Part shown: positions 34,899-48,040 of the stretch, one piece after another
Layout of the letters: each line of letters opens with the position of its first letter
Numbering within the stretch: position 1 is the first letter of the stretch
Source of the DNA: Ascidia mentula
Taxonomy: Eukaryota > Chordata > Ascidiacea > Phlebobranchia > Ascidiidae
DNA length: 64,000 bases
Assembly (NCBI GenBank): GCA_947561715.1
Contig: OX387203.1
Coordinates: 3,162,001 to 3,226,000 of the forward strand
Direction of reading: 5' to 3'
Notes under the pieces: model-generated
What the model was told of the DNA's origin: nothing
Seen by the model: the letters and a program-made list of their open reading frames with translations, nothing else
The model's database searches: none
Position numbers and translations under genes: made by a program

Positions 34899-37800
34899 CT
34901 GTTGACAAAAGGCGTTGGTTAAGTAGGGATGGAATAGATTTATCATTTTAGGATTGTTTTAACAATGCAGAACATCTCATTCTCCGCGATATGAATGGCC
35001 ATAACTTCGTCAGATTTTTTAAATTCGTTACAACTAGGGTTTCCTAACTCGTTGAATGTGAGTGACAATTTAGTAAGCTCCGTGGACCCAAACCACTCTT
35101 TTTTATAAATTGTATAAATTTTTTTTGCTGATATCCCAAAACAACATAAACATAATTGCTAATGGGAAGCGAAAGTATTACAGTTTGGGGAAATCCTGTG
35201 GATTCCCTCGATGTCCTGCAGTTTGATAAACCTTATTTAAACCATTGAGTTTGGTTGAATTGAAATCCAAAATATAGGTTGCCTAATTTTGTAGATGAAC
35301 TCAGTTGTAATAAAGTGTCGTTCATATTTGGTTGTGTTAAAATGTCATCCAAGTTTTGATATAAAACTCTACTATCCGAGTATAAAAAGGCAGTAAAAGG
35401 CTTTATGGAACTTACTCCCTAAACCACAGACCTATTCAAATAAATTAACCACAAACACTGATGATTTCACATAAGTTTAAATGCAGGGAGCCGCCTACTT
35501 CACCTTAACCAATAAGTACTCGTCCATACCGACGACAAGAATAAAAAGTTTTGTTTGTGTACACATTAACACCCCCGTATCGTCACAGCTGCGTTGCCGG
35601 GTCATGGTAGTTAGCATTTGCCTTTAAAACTATCCCACTGCATACAAAAATAAGCGAACTTTGCCGATTTACCGACGCCCTTTCTCACATGCCGACAATT
35701 GCCAAAATTTGATACAAACACAAAGGTCACGGGATGATCAGTTCGCTTGTCAACGCTGGGCTTCTATAATGTCCCGAATTTAACGCATTTCGCCCTTAGG
35801 GCAAAGTACCTTTCGGTTAGATCTAGAAGGGTTGCAATTTCAATGCGTCTTGGTCGGCACAGGTACTTGTTGTAATGGAACTCCTTCTCCAGTTCGAGAA
35901 GCTGCGTGTTGGTGTAGGCTGTGCGTAGTCGCCGAGATGCTCCGGGCGGCCGGATTCCTGTGTAGAAACAGTAATAAAGTGAGAAATGCGAAATGACGGC
36001 TTGCAGGGCTTTCTTGCAGCAGATTTTATCAACACTTTCTCGCCGTTTCAAAGAGAAAGCCTGGGGGCATGGGCGCGAAATTGCTGCCCGCAGTATGTGC
36101 TTGCTGTACACAATCGGCTCTTTGATATCGGTGGCAGCATTTCACGATCCCGCTAAGGATTTGCAACAGCATCATCTTGCGGTCGAACACTCTGCCCGAG
36201 CAGGGTCCATACCATATTATTGGTTTTCGTAATAATGTTTATTGAGTGATAAAATTGTCGCCTCTTGCTTTGTCGCTGAGTTTATCCCGGTTCGTTCCAT
36301 CAAACAGGATCTCTTTTTCGAGCGATAAAATTTATCTTTTAAAATGATTCTAGGCCTTTTGAAACACAGATCTTCTGTGATTTAAAAAGTTTATTTTTAA
36401 AGTTAAATTGAGCTTAACACGTGGAATTCAAAATTATCACGCGCTTTCGCAGCAAAAAATGCTACAATTTGTTCGTTTAAAACACTTAAAAATTAAAAAC
36501 ATAATTTTGAAAATGAAAACATATTTTTAGCATTTACCCTTCGTGAAAAAATACCCAATTTTATTTAATTTTACGGTACAACAACGACTGTGTAGTTATA
36601 GCAGATACCGAAATAAATGGTTCCTCGTTGAAATATGCAGCTTTGTTTGGATTTTGCACTTTGACGCGTCACGTTCGTTTTGGCGGCCGATACAAAAAGG
36701 TTTACACAACAAATTTTACGCCCTATAAAGCACAGCACTTTCGCAGCATGGATCACACCTCTGAAAGCAAATTTTGGAACCGAAGCCAACCGCTGTAAAT
36801 TGAGGACCTTTACTCGTTTCTTCGCACCATTGGCGTATTGGTTGTTGCGTGGGGTTAAGGTGTGGCGATGTTTTAAAATTTATGCGTTTAAGCGTTAAAA
36901 GTGGCTGCGATCGATCGGCTGTTTGCAGAAGTGGAGAATATGTAACACTTACTGTTATATTGTGTGCGCTTTTGCAAGCTGAACACGTTCCAACCATAGT
37001 TGTGTTTGCTGCTAACTTAAAATCGCCGTGCGTGCAATAAACGTAAATACAACATGGATTAGTTGATTTAAAAAAATAGATTTAAAAACAACCACTCCTT
37101 TTGTCAAAGGCTCATAGGCCTTTCTTGGGCCGTATGAAATTTTACACCACAACAACTGCTTTCAAAAAGTGCGAAAATGTAATTTTCTGTTTGCAAATGC
37201 TGTGGAGAGCTGAATCCTGAAAAGAAATACAAAAAAGTGGCGTTCTAATCGTTTCAAATGCGCAACAATTCTTTCCACAAATTAAACACTTGAGCACAAT
37301 TGTGTGCAGTTTAACACAAACTTCACTGAAATGTCCTATGGGCGTGTGTATACTCTACGTGAACCCTTATTAATTGGTTAAGCGCGTGCTCAGTAAACTC
37401 TCAAAACACAAAGGGAGCAAGCGACAAGTGTCAATTGGTCAAAGGGAGATAACAACGTCGCCCACTTGTCCCAATCCGATTGAGATAGTCCTAATCGGAT
37501 TATGGCGCTCCGCTATCGACAGCTATGCCCCTAAGTTGGTAAATATTTTGACGTGCCGCTGTAAGGATTAGAATTGTTGAGCCGCCGTTTAGGTTAAGGC
37601 CAGCGATGCTCACTTTTGGTCCCTATACGTGCTTGTTCAGGCGAACTGTCGGTGTTGAATTGCCCGGACTCCAATTACGGCGAGTTTGCCCGGCGAGTCA
37701 TAAAACGACTGTGCCCTAGTTTTAGGCATGATTATATATGATTTTATTATATTTGTTTGAAGTAATTTGTCATACCGATCGATTAAAAATTGACAAAGGT

Positions 37801-40800
37801 GACTTTGCCTGTCGCATTCGATTCCATGCGATTACCAACTATAAAAAAAAAAACGGTAACAAGTGTTGCGTTTTATTGCATTTGATGCCTGGCATAACGT
37901 ACCCATCTCTTTGGTCAAATCCTGAAAATATCACAGTTATGCGATTTGGGTTGTCTAATTATAGGTAAAATAACGCAAATTAAAATAATACATCTCAATC
38001 ACAATACAAAACCTCCAAAGCCTGTAGATTAGTTTGTAAAGTTTTCATTTGTCACATTGTCCTGCGTCCTAAAGTTCTTGTTTTCTTTTTAAGTACAGCC
38101 TACTTCAAATACAATCGTTTTTTGCCATGATCTCTTGTGATTCGCTCAGGAAAATGTGTTTAACAGAGCCTTTTTTGACTTAGTTTACAAGTGTTACAAA
38201 GTTGTTTGAGCCAACCCATCCATCTTGCTGACAAGTGGACGCCAAAGTCAATATTTGCCCGAAGCCGGGGGCGGGGATAATTATTGCGATCGCACAAACA
38301 ATCATCTGACCCTCTGACACCTTTTGCAACTTCCAGCAAATATTCAGGCGAATGTACCATTTCCTTAGTGTTGTTAGTTAAGCGTTACCACGTAAGGTTA
38401 ATTTGACTGGGCATCCTGAAAAGATTGCTGTTGTGGTTAGCGAAGTAGTCACCAACCTTTTGTCCGTATTGTATCGTTGGAACAAATAGTGTGGTTTTTG
38501 GCAACGAAAAACGGGTTTGCAATAAAGCTTTATTGTAGATGGTTATTTGCAGTTGATTTTGAAGGAATTAAAGTAATTAATTAACTTTTCTTTACTGTGA
38601 TGTACTATTAATGTGAAACAATGAATTGATATTCTCATTGACAGCACTACGCATTAAATACTTCTTTCCCTATATCCTTCAAGCGTGTTTCCAAGTCGTG
38701 TCTGCATTGAGGGAAGCCTTGGCACGTCCTTGAGCCGTCGGCCATATTGGCTGCGGTGGCGGCGGACTCCATACATCACTGTCTGACAGGACGTATTTCA
38801 ATAAAGTGCGCAACCTTAACAGCTTACAGTGATAGGGCACATAGTGGTATGAAATGTCACTTGAGGCTGTTTCGTTGATCAACAGAACGTCGTATCAGTC
38901 CTGTAGATTAATTACCTCACTTTCACTTGAAATCTCATGGTTATTCTTTTCAATGTAAATTGTATTATAAATGAGAAAGCCAAAGCCTAGATGCTTTCGT
39001 ATTTGAAGTAGTGAACTTCAAGTTCTTGGCTAAGTAAATTGTATTTATATAACAAATCTTAACGTTTTTGTGATTAGTTGTTTTTCAAAAATATAAACTG
39101 TAAACCACATTCGATTGTGTAGCTTATAAAGAATTTGTTGTTGTATTCCCCGAAATAATAGTGACTTTTTTGGAGCATTTTCAGCAAGAAGCAAAAACGA
39201 ACATAAAAAAGCAAAATACTGCTTTGCTGTGATTCAACCACTGGCGTCAGTGACGTAAGAGAATGGCAAATCCTGCCGCCCATACGAGGAAAAAATTCCA
39301 ATTAAACTCTCTTTTTGAGGTATTCATTTCTCTGTGCCGCCCTTTTTCACCAGAAACTCGTGCCATTAATCCTAAAGCAAATATTTGCTGGAATGTAGCA
39401 ACAAAATGAGCTGACGTCTTGATGAGGTTGGAACTTGAAATTCGTGCTGTTAGACGCAACGGTTTATGCTTTGACGCACTGTGTGTCAATTACATAACGA
39501 TGTCATGTTGAACTGCTATTTGCACAAGCCTTTGTTAGGATGCGCATCATTACCAGGGTAGCACCTTAACGTTGCGATAAACAGCCAAAAAAGCTTAATT
39601 AAATGCACCTTTGGCTTTTTTGTGAAACCTCTTTTGAGAGTACGTCACCTTGATATTTGGTGACTTCGTCCGTACTTCAGGTAATCGAAAGACTTGATTC
39701 CAGCTCCATACAAGGCCTATATTGCCGCGGAGTGGAGGAGCGTAGTTTTTGGCAATAAGCACACCAAAACAACTCGAGCAAACAGTGTGTCTCACAGATG
39801 CGTGCGGGTAAAGATCTTTTGTACACAAGGATTGGATAAGAACATGCGGGTCCCTCGTTTGTCAAATCGGCTTCAACCTTGTGGGGTTCTTGGGAGGTGG
39901 TTCGTTGGTGGCCTGGCACTGTTTTGTTTACTTGTTTAAGATTTCACTGCGTCTGCGTCTTTATACCTGACACAGTACACCTTGAAACGCGGTATGTACA
40001 CAAACAATTACGTTGGCCAACTTTGGAAAATGAATAGACAAAATTCAGTGGTGAAAATGTCTTGTCTGCGTCAAAAGTTTTTCCAATTTAGTTTCAACAG
40101 TGCGTAAGGAAATGAGCACATTGCTACTTTATATTTAAATTACAAAAAACGTTGATTGGGACAAAAAGCTTGCATCACAAGGGCAGAATTATTGGCGGCA
40201 AAAAGTATTCGTTGTTGCATTGCAACTCTTCGCTTCAGATAAAGTTTATCTATACCGGACGCTACCACGATACATTCTCGACATAAAGATTCCATTGAAA
40301 ACTCGGATACTATACATAAAATTGTGTACAAAACCGATCGAGAAAAAGGGAAGGAAAAACAAAGACTTGTTTAATTGCCTGAGCATTTCACGGTTCAGAA
40401 GAAAAGGCGTCCACCATCCCGGCTACGAAGGCCCGCGCTGTTGGCCGTTCGCCCTACGGCGGAAAAGGAGCGTTTTAGGCACCGTCTATGAGTGCTGAGT
40501 GAAGGGGGCTCTCTGTGCTGTTGTTTGATTGACAGCTTGATGTAGCCATCGTGGCAACAAAACCCCACGGCGTCGTTATTTACACCGAGAGAGTGCAGTT
40601 TGCTCGCAAGTGTTGCTTTGATCAACGTACGAATCTTTTGTTTTCTCATTCATTTTGCCTACTTTGCACTTCCTGGTTCATGCACAACCCATATAGGTTT
40701 TTTTCAGCGGGACTTTAATCTCAGTGGACAATTTGAACCAGGACCCTGACATTTGCAATGTTTTGTACGGATTTTCGTGGCATTTTCTGTTGAAGTTTTA

Positions 40801-43800
40801 CCAGTCGTCACAAAGACATAACTTGTTCTCTGTGTGTGTACTTGAAGCGGAATCCGTCAACCACTCAAATATTGACATAAACGACGCGCGCGACGTCGAA
40901 CAGTAGCCTTCGGACGGTAAGGGAATACAGCTCGGTACATACAGTTTCGCGCCTAACGAGTGCAATACACCGAGACGAGGTCAATAGGCCGACTTCGGTA
41001 TCACCCAGTGAGGATTAATTATTAAACACTCGCAATGAGTTTTTGTTCCCGAATGTTTGTCACGACTAAACGGGAAGTGTGACATGGCCCCTGTTGCTTT
41101 TGGCCTCGGCCCATGACGGCCTCATTGTCGGAATTGATGTTCTTTAGTCATGTCCTTTATCCTCCACAAGTATTCATGTCAACTACAATAACACGAACCC
41201 AGCAAATAACAGTAAATTAAATTTTAGGGTAGAAAAAGTGAAGCAAAATACGGCACTCTATTTTCTTGGAACAGAAATCTGCTTGTTCAATACCATTCAT
41301 TATGAAAATATTTACGTTAGAATAAATGGAAATTGGAAAGAAGGAAGACACCAGTGTTTCTATGAATTTGAACAGTGGACTTTGCTCAATAATTTCGAGT
41401 GTTTCACGATGATACAGTTCATTGTTTCCAATGGGGTACTGCATTGGTTGGGTTTCAAGCATGCACCTTACCGCGACAAGACGTTTTTCCGGGTGATGGG
41501 TCCAACTAAGCTCACCAACAGTGCACGGCATGGCTAGAATCGTTTTGATCTGCGTGGAGCTCGAGCTAGGCTTGCGTAAACAACAGCTGATGCTCCCTGA
41601 AACCGCGCTCCCCCAAAACAAAGGGCGAATTAAAACCAAGGCAACAAAGGTAAGTGCACTGGCTGGGAAAACAATGGTCAGTCCGAACGCAATACGATAC
41701 ACTGGCCGGACCACCGTGGACAGTGCAATGGGTTTAAGTGAGCAAAAGCCAATGCGACTGCGATTGAGTTCGTGCAGAGAGATGCGAAAGGTCTAATACG
41801 AGACGGGTGTCCTTGCCGCCTGGAATGTGGTCGATAGTCACGGCGAGGTGGCCATGCGTGTTGGGGAGGCCACCCGCGATCCGCAGACCTGTTCACGTGC
41901 AGAGATCCTCCTGCAAGACGTACCCAGTACCGTTCAGTGGTTATTTGTGCACTCGTTCATAATTGTGGTAAAAATTGATTGCTAGGACATAACTAGATTA
42001 TTACACAATTTTAGTGCCACTATCCCAAGACCAATCAAAGTTGTCAGTTAGAAATCTATGCTTTATATAAACATTTCTAATTGTGGTAAAATTCACGGAT
42101 TTTTTTTCCTAAACACAATAATTTAAGAGTAAATACAATGTTATTTCAGTAAGGCGCATTGAATCCACCCTGAATTTTCTGTTCATGGGATATATCCTTA
42201 CTGTCAGTTTTAAGCTTCAAGTCATCCTGTAATGCTGATTGTTCAAGTGGCATCGTGAATTACGTTTTCTGTTCAAAAACAAAAACTTTCTTCCAAGCTT
42301 TGTTTATAAGGTACTGAAGGAATTGTAATTGCGTGAAGAGTAATTTTTTCTTCCAGTTTTGACACAGTCGATTCCCAATTACCGCTAGTAGCAGATGTTT
42401 GTAATTGGATGCCCTGTTTCCTAGCCAACTTTGTACGACAAATGTTCTTCGGATAAATAATTGAAAGGCGACCATGTCCAATTATTTCGCAATTTTACAC
42501 CTGCATTTTCTAGGGTCTTGATGATAATGTGTAAGTTTTAGATCGTGACAAATGTGGAGGTTTTGTTGATGCAGCAGTGAAAATGGACAGGTTAAAGGTA
42601 AACCTTAAGGCGTCCTGAGAAACGGACTCCTTTGAAGACTCCGCCTCCACGGAAGAAACAACGCCTTGAAATATGACATCGGGCCCCGGGGCGCAGTGAC
42701 AAAAATGGCGGAAGTAACCATCAATCGTCCAATTTTTCATAAAACTTTTTCAGACAGTCAAGACAATAAACGGGTATCTAGCAACCCTGTCTGTCGCGCC
42801 AAGATTTAATCTTCCAAGACTGGTTTCGTCCTTAGCCAAAGTTTGGATATTGTTCATGCCAATATGGATTCCCTTAAAACGGCAACTTGCGTGCGTGCGC
42901 AACTTTTTTGCTCTCTCTCCGAAAAGTATATGGAAAAAAATCTTTTGCAACCAATACCTTCGCCGCTCTGTGCCCTGAGGCCTAAACAACGAAAATGACA
43001 GAGCCCTGATACGTCTAGGTGTCGGAGCAAAGGTAAACACACCTGACAGTTGCTGGGCAAGTGATTGATGAGATGTGAGACGGTTCAAAGACGAGCCGCG
43101 ATTTCAAGCAACACAATCGTACACGCACTTGCCTCGGTGGAAAGGAAAATTCATACCGGTTAAATGAATGATTCAACGCCTACACAGCTCAGTTTTACGC
43201 GCAGGGGACGGATTGTTCCTTTTACGTTTTTCGTACGAACGTTGTTAATATTCACGAATGTGCGTCAAGCGAACGTGGCCAACTTTCATCATTTTGTCAA
43301 ATGATACAAATTTAAAGCCGTCTTTTGCTTGAGGAATTATGCACCGGCATTTGCACTGTAGACGCCAAGCAAAATTCAGCGCTAACTCAATTGTTCGGTA
43401 CCGAAGAGCTTATAGCCCGTACTAATCGGTGTATTTCCGAAGCCCGAGCAAACATTTCATTTTTTGACAAGCACGTTTTTTGTAGGCAACAATTTTAAAA
43501 AGTTTGCGGGGGAAACAACAAGAACGCACGACTTTCTCGCATATCTTGTTGTCGGCGGCGCGTTACTCGGTAGTGGTAGAAGAGCGTGTCAAACACGCCG
43601 CTTAAAAGACAATAAATTCACGCTCTCTGACAGTGTGAGAAAGCCGACTCCTTTACGCTCGCTGGTAGCGCAAGGAGGGTTCTACATATGGGTCCTAATG
43701 CCAGTGTTTTTAGCCATTTTGTGGTCGCGTGATGGTGGGTAACACGCCCCAAGTCACGGACGTTTTGTTTTTCATTTTTAACGTCATATTTGTTGTCTAT

Positions 43801-46800
43801 TTGCTGGCAAACTAGACTGATGTTAAACATGCACTGTATTACTTTATGTGTCAATTTCACCTGGAAATTAAACCGTAATCGTACAACGATTGTCTGTAAT
43901 TGACCTATAAATGCCAAAGATCTTTGCAGCATATTTCAACTTAAATGTGTTATTCTTGAACCGATTAAATTTGTTTGTCTATTCATTATCCATTGGCAGG
44001 GCTGTTGTTCGCCATATCTTATGTTGCTTTTGTCAACTGTGTCCAAGCAAGGTGTGGTAATGTCTAAAAAGCCCGATCGCTGACAGACACACGACTCATT
44101 AGCTGTTGCAGCACGTTTTGCTGAAGGGGGCGCGTTTGGCAATGTATGAAGGAAACAAATGACAAACTGACCCTTGTCTAGTCGTTCCGTGACTTCGTGT
44201 GACCGACAATTTGTTCACATACCACAAAAAGCAGTTGATTGTTACACGTTTTTTAGCTGATTATGTGTACAGTGTGCACCATTTCTTACATGCTTATTAC
44301 TCATGCCGGCTCTTTTTTTATTTATTACACTTTGCCTTTCGATTTCTTCCATTACAAACTACAACGAATTGCTTGCTTGGCATCTCGTTTATAATTCTTT
44401 GTTTCTGTAGAAACATGGTCAGAATTATATTTGTTTGTGGAAACGGTTCACTTTTCATCATCTATTTCCATTTCAATAGACAGAATACAGGGCCAGCAAT
44501 ACACTACATTCACTGGCGAATGTCGTGTCACATGGTACAAATCACATGCTGATTATGTATGTCTTAAGACTAAAAGTTTGTTTAGTTTGGTAGCTTAATT
44601 CCAAAAATTGCGGTAATGTGCCAAACCGCAGTGCTTTTATTAATATGTTAGGTTCAGTATTGAATGTTAAAAATGGGTTATTTTCTCTGAAAAACCCCCG
44701 TTACACGAAATCGCGCTTAATATAACTCGTTCCGGATCTAATTAACAATTACGCCAAACGTGGTAACCACGCGTGTTTCAGAATCGGTCTGTCAGAATTG
44801 TGCGACCGTGATATTGAACGCATCACTTGACACATCGCTCAAAATTCGCCTTTTTTCGAAACGTGGTCATTTGATATGGTTTTAATTCACTCGTAGTCGG
44901 ATGTGATTCATATACCATCTGATATTATCGTAATTTGCTGAGAAATCGCTTGTGTGTATGTCAACAGCCATTCGACAGCGTTTACGTGAGCGGACACCTT
45001 TGCCTTAAGTTTATGCACCTGCTGGTTTTGAGGAACCTTTAAATACCAGTTAACGTCCTCATGACATATAGCAGTTAATCATGCGGATCATTTCTCAAAG
45101 TCTGTTAATGGTAAAGATTCATCAGTACAAGTAGGAATTGTTTGAAAATGCATTTTACTTATTTTAATGTAAACAAAGTCTTCAGAAAATGTGTGACAAG
45201 CAGCTTTCTCAACAATTTTCTGTGGTTTTCTTTAAAAATGCGGATCAACACCCTACATAATAAATTCATATGTTGCATAACCATTAACAACCAAACCAAT
45301 TTAATCTCTGTTATACCACAAAACATCTGAATCATTGCCGCTGGTTGTACTCCCCAGCACTCTGGACAAACGTCCTGTTTCACGTATTTCAGTGAACGAC
45401 TTCCGAATAAGGACAAACTCGACGCGGCATTTAAAAATTGTCAAAAGCGGTTCCACATATCATGAACGCATGTCTATCGTGCACGTGTTCGCCTACCAGC
45501 TTTATCGAATTCCACCAATATTACCACACGTGTTGTCTTATGGCGAAACCCCCACAATTAAATTCGAAGAACCCCAATTCAATCATAGGAAAGTCGTCTG
45601 AAATCACGTCACAAAATGCATGCATCGGCTGTCCCCGCACGGGACCCAGCCTTAAGCGTAGACAGCCAAAATGGACGATCCACAAGTCCCCATGCCGTCT
45701 CTGTATATTCACTAACAAGCGTGGAATTTTCCTAATGGGACAATCATATTCCTAATGATTCCTATCAGTTATTCTGCGATGTCACGGTGTTTACACAAAA
45801 ATACCCTTTGTCTATATATAAAAACCATATTACAAATCGTGGTTTTAGAAACTATCAATCATTTGTAAATATCTAGAACAAGTAGGATTCTGTGATTACA
45901 ATAATATTGATAATAATAATAATGTCACATGCAGTTGATTCGCTGCGATTTCAACATTAGTGGATCTTCTGAGGTTTGGGGGTAAAAATATTTAGTTTAT
46001 TCGGATGAAGTTTAATATCCGACAGCTTATGTTGGTTTGCGATTATTTGAAGGCAGTTGATTGTGTCTTAATTAGGTTTTTGTGTTATATTTCAGTTAGT
46101 AATGCAAAACTTAAGCGTTGGTTTCAACAACGCCGTTTATAGTTTATTTTAGACTACACACAGAAGCTGCTTAGTTTGGATAACAAAATCAAAAATACGA
46201 GGATGTTTTATCAATTGTAAGAAACGTTCATCGGAGGGAAATGACTGTCTCACATTAGAAAAAAAATCTGGAATATATATATGGATCTGCCTGGAATTCT
46301 GGCTTGTAGCGCAATTAAATACCTCGAATTGGTGAAAAAAATCAATCCATGACACTGTCTGTTCCAATATCAAATTAAAGGATTGAAAACAACTTACTTC
46401 GAGTATCCGATGGCTTTTTTCCGAGCTTCTTCTCCCGCATCCACGCAAAGTCGCTACCCATTTCCTTCGCCACCTCACCGCTGTCTTTGTGATCCCCATG
46501 GTATTGCATGTAGTGGCCGACGCCACTCGTTAACACGTGTGGAGCAGGATGCACAGGACGATGAGCGAACCCTTGAACATGGGGATTTACGTATGGATTG
46601 CTGGCATAAATATCCGGCTGGGTTGTTTCATTCGGTGGATAAAACTCGCCACTACTGCTTTTACCGTACAGAGTGCTTGATACTGGGTATGTCGAGTTGT
46701 ATTGGTGAGCGTCCTGGCCTTGAGGGAAATAAGTCTGCCCATGCGTTTGGTGAAGTCTATCATATCCGCTGTAGTCGGTTTTCTGTCTTTGATGTACATT

Positions 46801-47220
46801 TTCTTCACTATCAAGTCCATTAGGCAATCTCGCCGTACTGTCTGGCCCATATCCATTGTCCTGGTAACCTTTCATGCCACATCCGACACCAACAAATCCT
46901 GCTCCGTTTTGCGGGAAACTGTATCCGCATTTACCGCCGACGGTCCTTTGATTTCCCGGTGAATAAGAGACGGGCATATTTCCACGTTGGGCGCAAGGAC
47001 TACAGTTGCCACTCGGCAGTGAATTGTTACTACTGACGGAATCCGCCAAGCGCTCTTCACTCAGAGTATTACGGTCGTATGCACACTGGGCTGAAACGTT
47101 TGGTGAGAGCTTCATGCTGTAGGCTCGCTCTGTTGGGACAACCTCTGGTAAAATACCATAGCAATCGCTGAATGGCGCCTCTTCATTCATTGAAAATCCT
47201 GTTTCCCCAATAGTTGTCAT
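33086..47220 (-). CDS. hox2: Hox2 homeodomain transcription factor (927 aa)
   Basis: Three exons (minus): 46398-47220, 35810-35957, 33086-34898; 2,784 nt, phases 1 and 2 agree at both junctions. Hox2 is a nuclear sequence-specific DNA-binding protein of anterior body patterning. The homeodomain (residues about 282-341) begins [20 protein letters not shown] and has [17 protein letters not shown], then [34 protein letters not shown] and [14 protein letters not shown] are the paralog group 2 signature. Trp48, Phe49, Asn51 and Arg53 are present. The start ATG has an in-frame TGA 15 bases upstream. The protein is more than twice the length of vertebrate HOXA2/HOXB2 (about 360-380 aa), almost all of the excess being the C-terminal tail. 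It lies downstream of Hox3 on the same strand, as expected for an intact cluster segment. Confidence 0.95.
35810..35957 (-). CDS. hox2: Hox2 exon 2: homeodomain helices 1-2
   Basis: It starts after a TTTCTACACAG acceptor and carries homeodomain residues 1-43 (35810-35937). It ends CTGACC-type LTER with the donor GAAAG|GTACTT splitting the Arg43 codon in phase 2. The residues match Hox2 throughout, with one Phe-to-Tyr change (EFHYNKYLC). Confidence 0.95.
40526..40535 (+). promoter_or_regulatory. TGATTGACAG: Pbx-Prep/Meis consensus in Hox2 intron 1
   Basis: An exact match to the bipartite TALE homeodomain site (Pbx half TGAT, Meis/Prep half TGACAG). It lies in a G+C-richer island of the intron, followed at once by CTTGATG. 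Vertebrate Hox2 enhancers use such sites. Function here is inference; the motif alone also occurs by chance. Confidence 0.4.
41217..41714 (-). other. Open frames in Hox2 intron 1 (nested gene or chance)
   Basis: The minus frame is 165 codons, with a hydrophobic stretch ([20 protein letters not shown]) followed by a soluble part, ending in TAA near 41217. The plus strand has a 99-codon frame at 41238-41537 over the same bases. A strong plus-strand donor (AAAG|GTAAGT) lies near 41650 and an ATTTTAG acceptor near 41226. The two readings cannot both be coding in the usual sense, and I recognise neither. Confidence 0.25.
46398..47220 (-). CDS. hox2: Hox2 exon 1: N-terminus and hexapeptide
   Basis: This exon encodes 274 residues, Tyr-, Gly-, Pro- and Asn-rich. 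It begins [14 protein letters not shown], where the ETGF segment recalls the FERETGFINSQ start of vertebrate Hox2. The Pbx-binding hexapeptide is FAWMREKK at 46432-46449; the usual Hox2 form is YPWMKEKK, so Pro is Ala and Lys is Arg. Donor CGAA|GTAAGT, phase 1. The hexapeptide is only about 15 residues from the homeodomain. Confidence 0.93.
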
Positions 47221-47629
47221 TGTTGGCCTTGCTCAATACTTTTGCGGCAGTTTCACCAGTGCCTGCCCTTCTGACCAGCGTCCCGGCCGTACAATTACAA
47301 TAAATAACACCCCTGCTGCAGAGTGGGGCCGTCTATATAACCCTGCGACTCGTAAGAAAGGTAAACATTTGAGCTTGGTCGCGCACAAATAGGCCTGCAG
47401 GAGAAAGGGTACCTGTGCGCTGCATAACCGAGCCGCAAGTGCGTGATACTATCTTCGTCAGGCAGTAAGTGCGCTGTCGTGTACCCAGGTACTTGCACAC
47501 CATTTCCGCCATTTTGTTTGCTAACCCTTGCCTGTGACCTTGAGATTGCGGTTCCTGTTTATCTACTAAATTACTCGATTTTTAGTAAAAACACCTTGCG
47601 AAGTCGAGTGCTTGTTTGATATCACTTAC

Positions 47630-48040
47630 GTCTGCGCGGTTTGAAGATTGTGGCGTGTTTTCTTTGGCTCTGTTGGAACCTGCACTGATTTCTATCTTCC
47701 ACACTTTCTTTCGGTTTTGCGTTCGGGTATAGGCGGGAGTGTGGAGGCGTTTGGGATGAGTGATTAATGGACCGCTGGACTCGAGTCGCCAGTGCCTTCG
47801 CGCCTGTCACGATTGCGCGTCGCGCCTCTCGCGCCCCATTCTGTCCACCGCGCATCAGGGAACGTGACACGAAAAGGAAAACAAAAACAAAAATCCCCGG
47901 CGACGGCAAGCGATTTCCTAAACGATTTGCATCTTGGTGAAACTTTGCAGACGGAATGCCAGCATTCGCAGACGCCAAATTTGGAACGCGCGACATTAGT
48001 TGTTCTTTGCATGTCGAACCTATCCAAGGCAAATTGCTTA
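47630..48040 (-). promoter_or_regulatory. Candidate Hox2 5' leader exon and promoter side
   Basis: A strong minus-strand donor (CAGAC|GTAAGT) lies at 47630/47629, about 400 bases upstream of the Hox2 ATG. The bases upstream of it are unusually G+C-rich. The ATG exon could begin at an acceptor between 47240 and 47620, giving a spliced 5' UTR. Long open frames on both strands here (47622-48032 minus, 47792-48178 plus) look like a by-product of the composition. Confidence 0.3.

Larger units (their letters stand above)
35958..46397 (-). other. Hox2 intron 1 (10.4 kb)
   Basis: The intron is bounded by CGAA|GTAAGT and TTTCTACACAG. It is A+T-rich with more G+C-rich islands near 40380-40640 and 41470-41920. 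Overlapping open frames occur on both strands near 41217-41796, described separately. A perfect Pbx-Prep/Meis consensus lies at 40526-40535. I found no other exon whose phase would fit Hox2. Its size and position make it a likely home of Hox2 regulatory elements. Confidence 0.7.
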
